From assembly GCA_048500255.1 (NCBI GenBank), contig JASNYH010000001.1, positions 186,001 to 250,000 of the forward strand: a stretch of 64,000 bases of DNA, written 5' to 3'. A model generated the notes under the pieces. The model worked only from the letters and a program-made list of their open reading frames with translations. It did no database searches and had not been told where the DNA came from. Position numbers and translations under genes: made by a program. Source of the DNA: JAMHWF01 sp048500255. GTDB taxonomy: Bacteria > Pseudomonadota > Gammaproteobacteria > Burkholderiales > Burkholderiaceae_C. Shown here in pieces: positions 53,412 to 63,027 of the stretch. Each line of letters opens with the position of its first letter. The stretch's first letter is position 1.

Positions 53412-53431
53412 TCGTATTCGATCGTATTCGA
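53412..53431. repeat. Tandem 10-bp direct repeat in a divergent promoter
   Basis: TCGTATTCGA occurs twice in immediate succession (53412-53421, 53422-53431) between the lipoprotein and split-barrel genes. Each unit has TCG/CGA ends, so adjacent helical turns present the same site. This is a plausible regulator-binding site, possibly for the LuxR-type regulator at 49.2 kb. Confidence 0.5.
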
Positions 53432-53494
53432 GCGGCATGATTTGCCGTACCCTGATGCAACGGCGCACCGTCACGCATGCACTGGAGACGCTTC

Positions 53495-53953
53495 ATGATC
53501 GGCAACATCACCCCGAACATGCCCGAGAAGCTCGTCGCCTGGCTGCGACCCGGCGCGCCCGGCTTGTTGCTCACCAGCGGCGCCGACGGCTGGGCCACTT
53601 CCGCCTACACCTGGATCGTCGCGCTCGACGCAGACCGCGCGCGCTTTGCCGTGGACGAAGGCGGCTCGACCATGGTCAACCTCGAACGCGCCGGTCAGGC
53701 CACGCTGCAGGTGATCGGCCAGGGCGACATCAGCTTCATCGTGAAGGGCCGCGCACGCCGCCTCGAGGCGAAGCTCGACGCCGCGGCGCCCTACGTCATC
53801 CAGCTCTGGGAACTGGAGGTGGCCGGCGCGAAGGACCAGTCCTGGCCCGGCGTGGCGACCAGCGCTCTCACTTACGTCTGGCCGGCCGAGCAGCGCGAGG
53901 CGATGCTGGAGATGGAGCGATCGGTGTACGCGGAAATGCGAAAGGCGAGATAG
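53495..53953 (+). CDS. Pyridoxamine 5'-phosphate oxidase-like split-barrel protein
   Basis: A 152-aa protein with a predicted FMN-binding split-barrel fold: LVAWLRPGAPGLLLTSGADGWATSAYTWIVALDADR at the start, then FAVDEGGSTMVNLERAGQATLQVIG. GGAGA precedes the ATG, which is preferred over one six codons upstream. Members use F420, FMN or haem; cofactor and substrate are unknown. Its stop is 20 bp before the broken hemerythrin copy. Confidence 0.7.
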   Translation: MIGNITPNMPEKLVAWLRPGAPGLLLTSGADGWATSAYTWIVALDADRARFAVDEGGSTMVNLERAGQATLQVIGQGDISFIVKGRARRLEAKLDAAAPYVIQLWELEVAGAKDQSWPGVATSALTYVWPAEQREAMLEMERSVYAEMRKAR

Positions 53954-53973
53954 ACCGCTCGACGCATCTATTT

Positions 53974-54153
53974 GCGCACGCGGGCTTCGCCGAGAACGCC
54001 GAGCGGATCGCAGAACTCATCGTCTCGATGAGCGCCGCGATCAAGGTGCATCTGGCAGCCGAGGATCGCACGGTCTACCCGGCGATCGAGGCCTGTGCCG
54101 ACGGTCGGCTTGCCGAGCTCGGGCGCCGGTTCCAGGCCGCTTGCGCGCCCTGA
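53974..54153 (+). pseudogene. Truncated hemerythrin-like gene copy
   Basis: Positions 53974-54138 align without gaps to 48660-48824 in the intact hemerythrin-like gene (about residues 24-78). The reading frame is open through NAERIAELIVSMSAAIKVHLAAEDR and GRLAELGRRFQA, then shifts to ACAP and a stop. It lacks the N-terminal His segment, a start codon and the C-terminal helix, so it cannot form a di-iron site. It sits 12 bp before the end of the converging mscS gene. Confidence 0.85.
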
Positions 54154-54165
54154 CCGTGAACGCCC

Positions 54166-55365
54166 TCAGCGCCGCGAGGCGTCGGCCGTCGGGTCGGCCG
54201 AGGTGCCGGCCGAATCGGCCCCGGCATTGCGGTCCGGCGCAGCGGCCGGCGGGGCGTCGGGCTTGAGGGGCGGCTCCGGCGAGTCGCCGCGGCGCGCCAT
54301 GTCCACGCGGTCGACGTCGGTGCGCAAGCGCGGCAGGAACTGCGGGTACTCGCGCTGCACGAAATCGACCAGACCTTCGCGCAGCTTGCAGCGCAGATCC
54401 CAGCCACGGCCGGAATCGGGCGTGGTCACGATGCAGCGCAGCTGGATCGCACGCTCGCTCGTCTCCACCACCTGCAGCTTGCACAGTTCGCCGTCCCATT
54501 CGGGCGAGGCCTCGCAGATGCGGCGCGCCTCGGCACGCAGCGGCTCGATCGGCATGCCGTAGTCCACCCAGACGAAGACGGAGCCGATGACGGTAGAGCT
54601 GCTGCGCGTCCAGTTCTGGAACGGATGCTCGATGAACCACTGCAGCGGAACGATGAGTCGGCGCAGGTCCCAGATGCGCAGCACGACGTAGGTGCCCGTG
54701 ATCTCCTCGACGCGGCCCCATTCGCCCTCGACGACGAGCACGTCGTCGATGCGGATGGGCTGGGCGAGCGCGATCTGCAGTCCGGCGATCAGGTTGCCCA
54801 GCACCGGCCGCGCGGCAATGCCGGCCACCAGGCCGGCGACGCCCGCCGACGCCAGCAGGCTTGCGCCGACCTGACGCACGCCAGGGAAGGTCATCAGTGC
54901 CACCGACACGCCGATGACGAGAATCAGCCCCATCAGGGTGCGTGCGAGCACCTGCGCCTGCGTCTGCACCCGACGCGCGTGCAGGTTGTCGGCGACGTCC
55001 AGCGAATGACGCGACAGCACGCCGTCGGCCACGCCGCTCACCGCACTCATCAGCAGCCACGTGACGGCGGCGATGAACAGCACGCCATTGACGTGGCGCA
55101 CCGAGTCGATCGCGGGCAGCGAGTCGCCGCTCGCCTGCCACAGCAACTGCAGGCCGAACAGCGGCAGTACCAGGCGCGCCGGACGGCGGATGGCCAGCGC
55201 CACGTGATGCAGCACGGGCATCGGCCGCGTGACGCGCAACAGCACCGCCGTGCCGATGCGATGCACCAGCGCGGTGATCAGGATCACCGCCAGCGCGCCG
55301 AGCATGACGCCGATCCAGGGGTGGTCGGAGAAGAGGGTCGACAAGCGCAGATCGGATGAACGCAT
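54166..55365 (-). CDS. Small-conductance mechanosensitive channel (MscS family)
   Basis: A 399-aa inner-membrane channel that opens under membrane tension. Four or five hydrophobic helices end in the pore-lining motif SAGVAGLVAGIAARPVLGNLIAG. The MscS beta domain follows (DDVLVVEGEWGRVEEITGTY, then VPLQWFIEHPFQNWTR) and an alpha/beta C-terminal domain. The last 50 residues are Pro/Ala/Asp-rich and variable. A short remnant of the same gene lies at 49048-49085. Confidence 0.92.
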   Translation of the reverse strand: MRSSDLRLSTLFSDHPWIGVMLGALAVILITALVHRIGTAVLLRVTRPMPVLHHVALAIRRPARLVLPLFGLQLLWQASGDSLPAIDSVRHVNGVLFIAAVTWLLMSAVSGVADGVLSRHSLDVADNLHARRVQTQAQVLARTLMGLILVIGVSVALMTFPGVRQVGASLLASAGVAGLVAGIAARPVLGNLIAGLQIALAQPIRIDDVLVVEGEWGRVEEITGTYVVLRIWDLRRLIVPLQWFIEHPFQNWTRSSSTVIGSVFVWVDYGMPIEPLRAEARRICEASPEWDGELCKLQVVETSERAIQLRCIVTTPDSGRGWDLRCKLREGLVDFVQREYPQFLPRLRTDVDRVDMARRGDSPEPPLKPDAPPAAAPDRNAGADSAGTSADPTADASRR

Positions 55366-55753
55366 GTCCGGGTGTCGGCCTTGGCCGCTCACTCCCACTC
55401 GATTGTCAACACGGGCTTTGCTGCCCAGGTGCGTCGAGGCAGACCAACGCATCGAGCCCACTCGGGACCGACGTCGATACCGTCAAACCGACCTGCCTTC
55501 GAGGCGGCGAAGTGTTCGTTTCATCCGGGTCCATAGGGGCCCATCGTACTTGCCCGCCTTGTTGAGGGAGGTTACCGCGCGATTGCCGCAGTCTTGGCGC
55601 TTCTAGACCCGACCGGACAGCCGGTCGCTCGCTATGGCTTGACGGTATCGACGGCCGCACTCACCTGTCGCCGGTCGGTATCGGTTGCGCGCCGCTCCCC
55701 GGGGAATGACGGTATCGGCGCGATGCCTACTGGCTCGCCAACCGGCGGCAAGG
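55366..55753. other. Gap between mscS and the acetyltransferase gene
   Basis: This 388-bp region has no convincing gene. It contains the guaA-3'-like site (55391-55407). The 10-mer GACGGTATCG appears at 55641 and 55708 and in inverse orientation at 55475. Codon pattern and base composition are less GC-rich than in neighbouring genes, which fits non-coding or decayed DNA. Confidence 0.5.
55391..55407. repeat. Near copy of the guaA 3' end (candidate attachment site)
   Basis: ACTCCCACTCGATTGTC here matches ATTCCCACTCGATCGTC at 56735-56751, the last codons of guaA, at 15 of 17 positions in the same orientation. The 3' end of guaA is an established integration site for some genomic islands, whose att sites copy it. 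The 1.34 kb between the repeats contains a toxin-antitoxin-like pair but no integrase. Confidence 0.5.
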
Positions 55754-56272
55754 TCAGGCACCCACGAGCTGGCGCAGCGTGGCCATCGGCAGCAAGAGCT
55801 GTCGCTCGTTGTCGGCGAACGGAATGAAGCCGTACTTGCGGTAGAAACGGGAAGCCGCATCGTCACGAGCATCGACGATCATGGCGTGGACTGCCAGCGT
55901 CTGGCTTGCCAGCAGCACTCGATGCAGCGCATCCATGAGCAGGAAGGCGCCCAGCCCCCTGCCCTGCATACCCTCGGCAACCGCCAGCCGCCCGAGCAAT
56001 GCGGCTGGTACCGGATAGTGAGGCAGACGTTTGGCTTGAGCGGACGGCAGCTTCTCGCGCTTGAAACTCGACGCGCCCAGACTGTAGAAGCCGCAGACGG
56101 CCGGTGATCCTTGCGGCACGGCGACGAAGACGCGCGCCACGTCGCGCCGCACGTCCTGCGAAGCCAGTTCGCGGATGTAGCGGTCCAGCTCGGGCGCGCC
56201 ACTCGCGAAGCCGGCACGATCATGCGCCTTGTCCAGCGGCTCGACGCGCCACGGCGCGCCCACTCGCGTCAC
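55754..56272 (-). CDS. GNAT acetyltransferase, TacT-like toxin
   Basis: A 172-aa GCN5-type acetyltransferase. The acetyl-CoA loop is GMQGRGLGAFLL (QxxGxG/A) with a conserved upstream LLGRLAV strand; FASGAPELDRYIRE near the N-terminus and YRKYGFIPF near the C-terminus match the TacT/AtaT toxin group, which acetylates charged tRNAs to block translation. GTG start overlaps the antitoxin stop (GTGA). The pairing with a DUF1778 gene strongly supports a type II toxin. Confidence 0.88.
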   Translation of the reverse strand: MTRVGAPWRVEPLDKAHDRAGFASGAPELDRYIRELASQDVRRDVARVFVAVPQGSPAVCGFYSLGASSFKREKLPSAQAKRLPHYPVPAALLGRLAVAEGMQGRGLGAFLLMDALHRVLLASQTLAVHAMIVDARDDAASRFYRKYGFIPFADNERQLLLPMATLRQLVGA

Positions 56273-56550
56273 CGAGTCGCCTTCTGGTACTTCGCGAAGG
56301 CCTTGCGTAGTGCCGCGTTGGGCGGCGGCGGGTTGGTCAGGGCATCGAAGAAGATCGTCCAGTCCGCGCCCGACAGGCTCACGACCTCGTTCTCCCGGAT
56401 GACCTTCTCGGCCTCCTCCAACGCGCTCGCCAAGACGAACTGGCTCACGGTCTTGCGGCGGTAGCTGGCGGCGCGCTGGAGCACGCCCTTCGACACGACG
56501 TCCAGGCGCACCTGAAGGCGGTCATCCTTGGTCTCGGCAGTCTTGGTCAT
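56269..56550 (-). CDS. DUF1778 antitoxin, TacA-like
   Basis: A 93-aa protein with an N-terminal ribbon-helix-helix (DDRLQVRLDVVSKGVLQRAASYRRKTVSQFVLASALEEAE) and a C-terminal toxin-wrapping tail containing LSGADWTIFFDALTNPPPPN. It would neutralise the acetyltransferase and repress its own promoter. GGAG lies 7 bp before the ATG. Confidence 0.92.
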   Translation of the reverse strand: MTKTAETKDDRLQVRLDVVSKGVLQRAASYRRKTVSQFVLASALEEAEKVIRENEVVSLSGADWTIFFDALTNPPPPNAALRKAFAKYQKATR

Positions 56551-56600
56551 GGTCAGTCTCCGATGCGGCTTCCTTCATTGTAATCACAAAAGGAGTACAT
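56551..56600 (-). promoter_or_regulatory. Probable promoter of the TacA/TacT-like pair
   Basis: Reading on the minus strand, TACAAT (56582-56577) is a good -10 box about 27 bp before the antitoxin ATG, in an unusually AT-rich stretch (TTTTGTGATTACAATG). A clear -35 is not evident. The remaining DNA to guaA (56601-56733) holds nothing recognised. Confidence 0.5.
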
Positions 56601-56733
56601 CAGTCTGGGATCTCCGTATTGCGGCCGGCGAGGATGGGTGGCTCCAAGACCTGAAGTTGAGACCGCGTGAGACGCCAACTTGCTGTCAGGGCTCGCGTTT
56701 CGGTAGGCGAGCCGGACTACATGCGACGCTACG

Positions 56734-58322
<1,589 letters not shown>

Positions 58323-58326
<4 letters not shown>

Positions 58327-59615
58327 CCGGTCGTCGGCCCGCCGGTGGCGGGCGCCACGTGCAGCGCGGCACGGCGGCGCGCGCGGAAGTGGCTCCAGGC
58401 CAGCGCCAGCGCGGCCGCCTGCAGCGCGGCGCAGAAGTAGAACGGCGCGCCGATGCGCCAGTCGCCCGGCGGCAGGTGCGACACGGCGCCGAGCAGCGGC
58501 GCGCCGAACAGCGGCGCGACGACGGCCATCAGCGAATTGAGCGAACCGACGGCGCCCATCGCCTCGCCCTGGCGGCGCGCGTCGGCAGCCGAGGACACGA
58601 TGCTCTGGATCGCCGCCGTGACGGTGAAGCCGAGCGCGTTGGCGGCGATCACGGCATAGAGCATCCAGCCCTCGCTCGCCGCACCCCAGCCGACAAAGGC
58701 CAGCGTCGACGACACCAGCCCGGCGACGGCCAGGCGCTGCGGGCTCCAGCGGCGCAGCAGCCGGCCCATCAGCACGCCCTGCACCAGCGCCGACATCACG
58801 CCGACGGCGAACAGCGACCAGCCGTTCTCGCGCGGGCCCCAGCCGAACTTGAACGTCGTGTAGAGCACCCACGTCGTGTAGAGGACGAACTGCGCCAGCC
58901 CGGCGAGCGCGATCACGGCGACCAGTCGGCCGACGCCGTCGAGCGCGGCGAGGCGGCGCAGCGTCGAGACCGGGTTGACGCGCCGCCATTCGATGGCGCG
59001 TCGGCGGTCGGCAGGCAGCGATTCGGGCAGCACGAACACGCCGTAGGCCACGTTGAGCAAGGCCAGCGCTCCGGCGACCCAGAACGGCAGCCGCACGTCG
59101 ACGGCGCCGAGCACGCCGCCGGTGGCCGGCCCGAGGATGAAGCCGATGCCGAACATCGCGCCCAGCAGGCCGAAACGGCGAGCGCGCTCGTCGGGCGGCG
59201 TGATGTCGGCGACGTAGGCGTTGGCGACGGCCACGTTGGCCTGCAGCGCGCCGCTGAACAGACGCACGACGATCAGCACCCACAGCGACGTCGCCAGCGC
59301 CGTGACGACGAACGACACCGCCAGCCCGGCGAAGCCGAGCAGCAGGACGACGCGCCGGCCATGCCGGTCCGACAGCGCGCCGAGCAGCGGCGCGCCGAAG
59401 AAGTTGGCGAGGCTGAAGGCGAACGTGACGACGCCGTACCACAGCGCCTGGTCGGCCTGCGAACCGGTGAAGGTGCCGACGAGGGCCGGCAGCACGGGGA
59501 TGATCAGGCCGATCGACATCATGTCGATCAGCACGGCGATCATGATGAACGGCATCGCCGCAGCGCGCCGGCCGGGCACTGCGTTTGGCTCGGGGGCGGT
59601 CACGCGCGTCGTCAC
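58323..59615 (-). CDS. MFS transporter (TetA/DHA1-like) between guaB and guaA
   Basis: A 430-aa major-facilitator transporter with 12 predicted helices. Motif A is LSDRHGRRVVLLLG (loop 2-3), preceded by IGLIIPVLPALV in helix 1, with MFGIGFILGPATGG (motif C of drug/H+ antiporters) in helix 5. The pattern is that of TetA-like DHA1 exporters, but substrate cannot be inferred from this. The GTG start overlaps the guaB stop and its own stop overlaps the guaA start, so it is translated within the GMP-synthesis operon. Confidence 0.88.
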
Positions 59616-61081
59616 TCGGAGCGGTAGTTCGGCGCTTCCTTCGTGATCTGCACGTCGTGGACGTGGCTCTCGCGGATGCCGGCCGAGGTGATCTCGACGA
59701 ACTCGGCACGCGTGCGCATCTGCTCGATGTCGCCGCAGCCGCAGTAGCCCATCGCCGCACGCAGCCCGCCCGCCATCTGGAACACGATCGAAACCAGCGA
59801 GCCCTTGTACGGGACGCGCCCCTCGATGCCCTCGGGCACGAGCTTGTCGGCGTTCGGGTTGGCGCCGCCCTCGTCCTGGAAATAGCGGTCGGCGCTGCCC
59901 TGCTGCATCGCGCCGAGCGAACCCATGCCGCGATAGCTCTTGTAGCTGCGACCCTGGTACAGCACGATCTCGCCCGGCGCCTCTTCGGTGCCTGCGAACA
60001 TCGAGCCCATCATCACGCTGCCCGCGCCAGCGGCGATCGCCTTGGCGATGTCGCCCGAGTAGCGGATGCCGCCGTCGGCGATCAGCGGCACGCCGCTGCC
60101 GGCGAGCGCCTTGGCGACGTTGTCGATCGCCGTGATCTGCGGCACGCCGACACCCGCGACGATGCGCGTCGTACAGATCGAGCCCGGGCCGATGCCGACC
60201 TTGACGGCGTCGGCGCCGGCCTCGACGAGCGCCAGCGCCGCCGCGCCGGTGGCGATGTTGCCGCCGACCACGTCGACATGCGGATAGTTCTTCTTGACCC
60301 AGCGCACCCGCTCGATCACGCCGGCCGAGTGGCCGTGCGCCGTGTCGACGACGACGGCGTCGACACCGGCCCTGGCCAGCGCGTCGACGCGCTCCTCGGT
60401 GCCCTCGCCGACGCCGACGGCGGCGCCGACGCGCAGCTTGCCTTGAGCGTCGCGCGCGGCGTTCGGGAAGTTGGTCTGCTTCGTGATGTCCTTGACCGTC
60501 ATCAGGCCGCGCAGTTCGAAGTCGTCGTTGACGACGAGCACGCGCTCGAGGCGGTGGCGGTGCATCAGCGCCTTGCCTTCGGCGAGCGACGCGCGCTCGC
60601 GCACCGTGACGAGTCGCTCCCTGGGCGTCATGATGTCGCGCACGGGTGCATCGAGCCGCGTCTCGAAACGCACGTCGCGGTTGGTCACGATGCCGACCAC
60701 CTTCTTGCCGTCGAGCACCGGAAAGCCCGAGACGCCGTGCTGCTTCGACAGCTCGATCACTTCGCGCACCGTCACGTCGGGCGCGATCGTGATCGGGTCG
60801 CGCAGCACGCCGGATTCGTAGCGCTTGACGCGCGCCACCTCGGCGGCCTGCTGGCGCGGCGTCATGTTCTTGTGCACGATACCGATGCCGCCTTCTTGCG
60901 CGATCGTGATCGCCAGGCGCGCCTCGGTCACGGTGTCCATCGCCGCCGAGACCAGCGGCAGGTTCAGGCGGATGTTGCGGGAGAACGAGGTTGCGAGCGA
61001 GGTGTCGCGCGGCAACACCTGCGAGAACGCCGGCACCAGCAACACGTCGTCGAAGGTGAGCGCTTTGCCGAGAAGGCGCAT
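59612..61081 (-). CDS. guaB: IMP dehydrogenase
   Basis: A 489-aa enzyme oxidising IMP to XMP with NAD, the committed step to GMP. LTFDDVLLVPAFSQVLP opens the barrel; two CBS domains are inserted at about residues 95-205; the active-site Cys lies in KVGIGPGSICTTRIVAGVG, with SYRGMGSLGAM and the flap following. It is first in the guaB-MFS-guaA operon and divergent from the DUF4124 gene. Confidence 0.97.
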   Translation of the reverse strand: MRLLGKALTFDDVLLVPAFSQVLPRDTSLATSFSRNIRLNLPLVSAAMDTVTEARLAITIAQEGGIGIVHKNMTPRQQAAEVARVKRYESGVLRDPITIAPDVTVREVIELSKQHGVSGFPVLDGKKVVGIVTNRDVRFETRLDAPVRDIMTPRERLVTVRERASLAEGKALMHRHRLERVLVVNDDFELRGLMTVKDITKQTNFPNAARDAQGKLRVGAAVGVGEGTEERVDALARAGVDAVVVDTAHGHSAGVIERVRWVKKNYPHVDVVGGNIATGAAALALVEAGADAVKVGIGPGSICTTRIVAGVGVPQITAIDNVAKALAGSGVPLIADGGIRYSGDIAKAIAAGAGSVMMGSMFAGTEEAPGEIVLYQGRSYKSYRGMGSLGAMQQGSADRYFQDEGGANPNADKLVPEGIEGRVPYKGSLVSIVFQMAGGLRAAMGYCGCGDIEQMRTRAEFVEITSAGIRESHVHDVQITKEAPNYRSE

Positions 61082-61200
61082 GGGGAAGGCTCCGGTCGCA
61101 AAAGCGGATTATACGGAGCGAGGCATATCTCACGCCCGGTCACGCGGCATGCCGCGCCGTGCCGGGTGACGCTCGCAGAGCCCGCCGCTACACTGCGCCC

Positions 61201-61731
61201 ATGATGCAAAAGGTGCCGGCTCCCTTCTTTTCGACGCGCCCGTGGCTCGTGGCGCTGTCGGTCGCGATCGGCGGCCTCGTCTTCAGCCCGCTGGCGCAGG
61301 CGCAGTGGAAATGGCGTGATGCGAACGGCCGCGTGACGATCAGCGACACGCCGCCGCCTTCGGGCATCCCCGACAAGGACGTGCTTCAGCGGCCGATGCC
61401 ACGCCGCGCGCCCGTTGCCGCCGCCGCGGCGTCGGCCGCCGCTTCGGCGGCGCCCGCGGCCAAGCCGGTGTCGACGCTCGAGACCGAGGTCGAGGCGCGC
61501 AAGCGCAAGGCCGAGGAGGAGCAGAAGGCCAAGGAGCGCACCCTCGAAGCCGAGAACGCCGCCAAGCGCGCCGACAACTGCGCGCGCGCCAAGGCGCACC
61601 TGCGCGCCCTCGAAGACGGCCTGCGCCTGGCGCGCGTCAACGAGAAGGGCGAGCGCGAGATCCTCGACGACAAGGGCCGCGCCGCCGAAACGCAGCGCGC
61701 GCGCGCCGTCATCGCGTCGGACTGCAAGTAA
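61201..61731 (+). CDS. DUF4124 periplasmic protein
   Basis: A 176-aa protein with a signal peptide (LSVAIGGLVFSPLAQA) followed by a DUF4124 domain start (QWKWRDANGRVTISDTPPP). A low-complexity Ala segment (about 65-90) and a long, charged helix (EVEARKRKAEEEQKAKERTLE) follow. The family's function is unknown; beside guaB it is a common betaproteobacterial neighbour. ATG-ATG start; the first is used. Confidence 0.85.
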   Translation: MMQKVPAPFFSTRPWLVALSVAIGGLVFSPLAQAQWKWRDANGRVTISDTPPPSGIPDKDVLQRPMPRRAPVAAAAASAAASAAPAAKPVSTLETEVEARKRKAEEEQKAKERTLEAENAAKRADNCARAKAHLRALEDGLRLARVNEKGEREILDDKGRAAETQRARAVIASDCK

Positions 61732-61766
61732 CGCCGGCGCGCCGGCCCTGCCCGGGCGGCGACGCG

Positions 61767-62072
61767 CTACGCGCGCTGGCGACGCTGGCGCAGGCGCCGC
61801 GCCTGCTTCGGATCGACGACGAGCGGCCGGTGGATCTCGACGCGGTCGCCGTCGTGCACGGCGTCGTCGAGCGTGCGCCGCCGGCCCCACACGCTCACCA
61901 TGAGTGGCGCCGCGATCGAGTGGCGCAGGGCGAGGCCGCTCGCGTCGACGGCATCGCGCACCTTGGCGCCGGCCGGCAGTTGCAGCGCGACGACGTCGAC
62001 GACGCGCGCGCTCGGACTGTAGGCCACTTCGACCTGCAGCATCGCCGGAGCCGCGACCTCAGCGCCGGCCAT
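61767..62072 (-). CDS. rnfH: RnfH family protein (UPF0125)
   Basis: A 101-aa beta-grasp (ubiquitin-like) protein: MLQVEVAYSPSARVVDVVALQLPAG, VGVWGR-like VSVWGRRRTLDDAVHDGDRVEIHRPLVVDPKQARR. Function is unclear. It overlaps ratA by 14 bases, the usual arrangement, and converges with the DUF4124 gene. Confidence 0.92.
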   Translation of the reverse strand: MAGAEVAAPAMLQVEVAYSPSARVVDVVALQLPAGAKVRDAVDASGLALRHSIAAPLMVSVWGRRRTLDDAVHDGDRVEIHRPLVVDPKQARRLRQRRQRA

Positions 62073-62514
62073 GGACCTGCTCGGCGCGCTTGACGAAGGA
62101 GTCGACCAGCGTGTTGGCGATGCGGTCGAACACCGGGCTGACGACGACTTCGAGCGCATGGCTCGCGAAGGCGTAGCGCAGTTCGAACTCGATGCGGCAG
62201 GCTTCGCCGAGATTGCCGCCGGGCAGCGTCAGCGGCACGAAGACCCACGAGCCGTCGAGCAGCGAGAATGGGCCGTCGACGAGCGTCAGCCGCACGGCGC
62301 GGTCGGGCTCGTGATCGTTGCGCGTCGTGAACGCGTGGCGCACGCCGGCGAAGTGCAGCCCGAGGCGCGCCGTGATGCCGCCTTCATGCACCTCGATCGT
62401 CTCGGCGGTCTCGCACCACGGCAGGAACTGCGGATACGAAGCCACGTCGGTCACCAGCCCGTACATCTCGCGCGGCGAGTACCAGAGCAGGACGGACTTC
62501 TTCACGTGCTTCAT
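62059..62514 (-). CDS. ratA: RatA-type START/polyketide-cyclase domain protein
   Basis: A 151-aa protein of the RatA/Coq10 START-like family (VKKSVLLWYSPREMYGLVTDVASYPQFLPWCE, then AFTTRN, and LVDSFVKRAEQVHG). In E. coli RatA was described as a toxin that binds the 50S ribosomal subunit, while its eukaryotic relative Coq10 binds ubiquinone; the latter function is more plausible for the broad family. Divergent from smpB, a widely conserved neighbourhood. Confidence 0.93.
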   Translation of the reverse strand: MKHVKKSVLLWYSPREMYGLVTDVASYPQFLPWCETAETIEVHEGGITARLGLHFAGVRHAFTTRNDHEPDRAVRLTLVDGPFSLLDGSWVFVPLTLPGGNLGEACRIEFELRYAFASHALEVVVSPVFDRIANTLVDSFVKRAEQVHGRR

Positions 62515-62559
62515 ACAATGCGCGAGTCTAAGGGGCGTGTCGCCTCGCAACGGGTCCGC

Positions 62560-63027
62560 ATGTCCATCGCCGAGAATCGCCGCGCGCGGTTCGACTATCA
62601 CATCGAAGAGCGCTACGAAGCCGGCATCGTGCTGCAGGGCTGGGAGATCAAGGCCGTGCGCGCCGGCCAGGTCCGGCTCACCGAGGGCTACGTCGTCGTG
62701 CGGGGCGGCGAGCTGTTCCTGATCGGCTGCCGCATCGATCCGCTGCGCAGCGCCAGCACACACGTCCACCCCGAGCCCGACCGCACGCGCAAGCTGCTGA
62801 TGCACAAGGACGAGATCCGCCGCCTGATCGGCAAGGTCGAGCAGAAGGGCTTCACGCTCGTGCCGCTAGACCTGCACTACAAGGGCGGGCGCGTCAAGGC
62901 CGAGATCGCGCTCGCCAAGGGCAAGGCGCAGCACGACAAGCGCGAGACGGAAAAGAAGCGCGATTGGGAGCGCGAGAAAGGCCGCCTGATGCGGCAGAAA
63001 GTGTCATCGTCAAGCTCGAAGGGCTGA
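62560..63027 (+). CDS. smpB: SsrA-binding protein
   Basis: A 155-aa tmRNA-binding protein for trans-translation. ENRRARFDYHIEERYEAGIVLQGWEIKAVRAG and RKLLMHKDEIRRLIGK are diagnostic; the C-terminal basic tail (KRETEKKRDWEREKGRLMR) mimics mRNA in the decoding centre. Its last 18 bases overlap the end of the converging beta-lyase gene. No ssrA gene is in the window. Confidence 0.96.
   Translation: MSIAENRRARFDYHIEERYEAGIVLQGWEIKAVRAGQVRLTEGYVVVRGGELFLIGCRIDPLRSASTHVHPEPDRTRKLLMHKDEIRRLIGKVEQKGFTLVPLDLHYKGGRVKAEIALAKGKAQHDKRETEKKRDWEREKGRLMRQKVSSSSSKG

Noticed and set aside
55406..55660. 84-codon open frame on the minus strand in the mscS/TA gap
   Set aside because: No ribosome site, no conserved motif, and composition like non-coding DNA.
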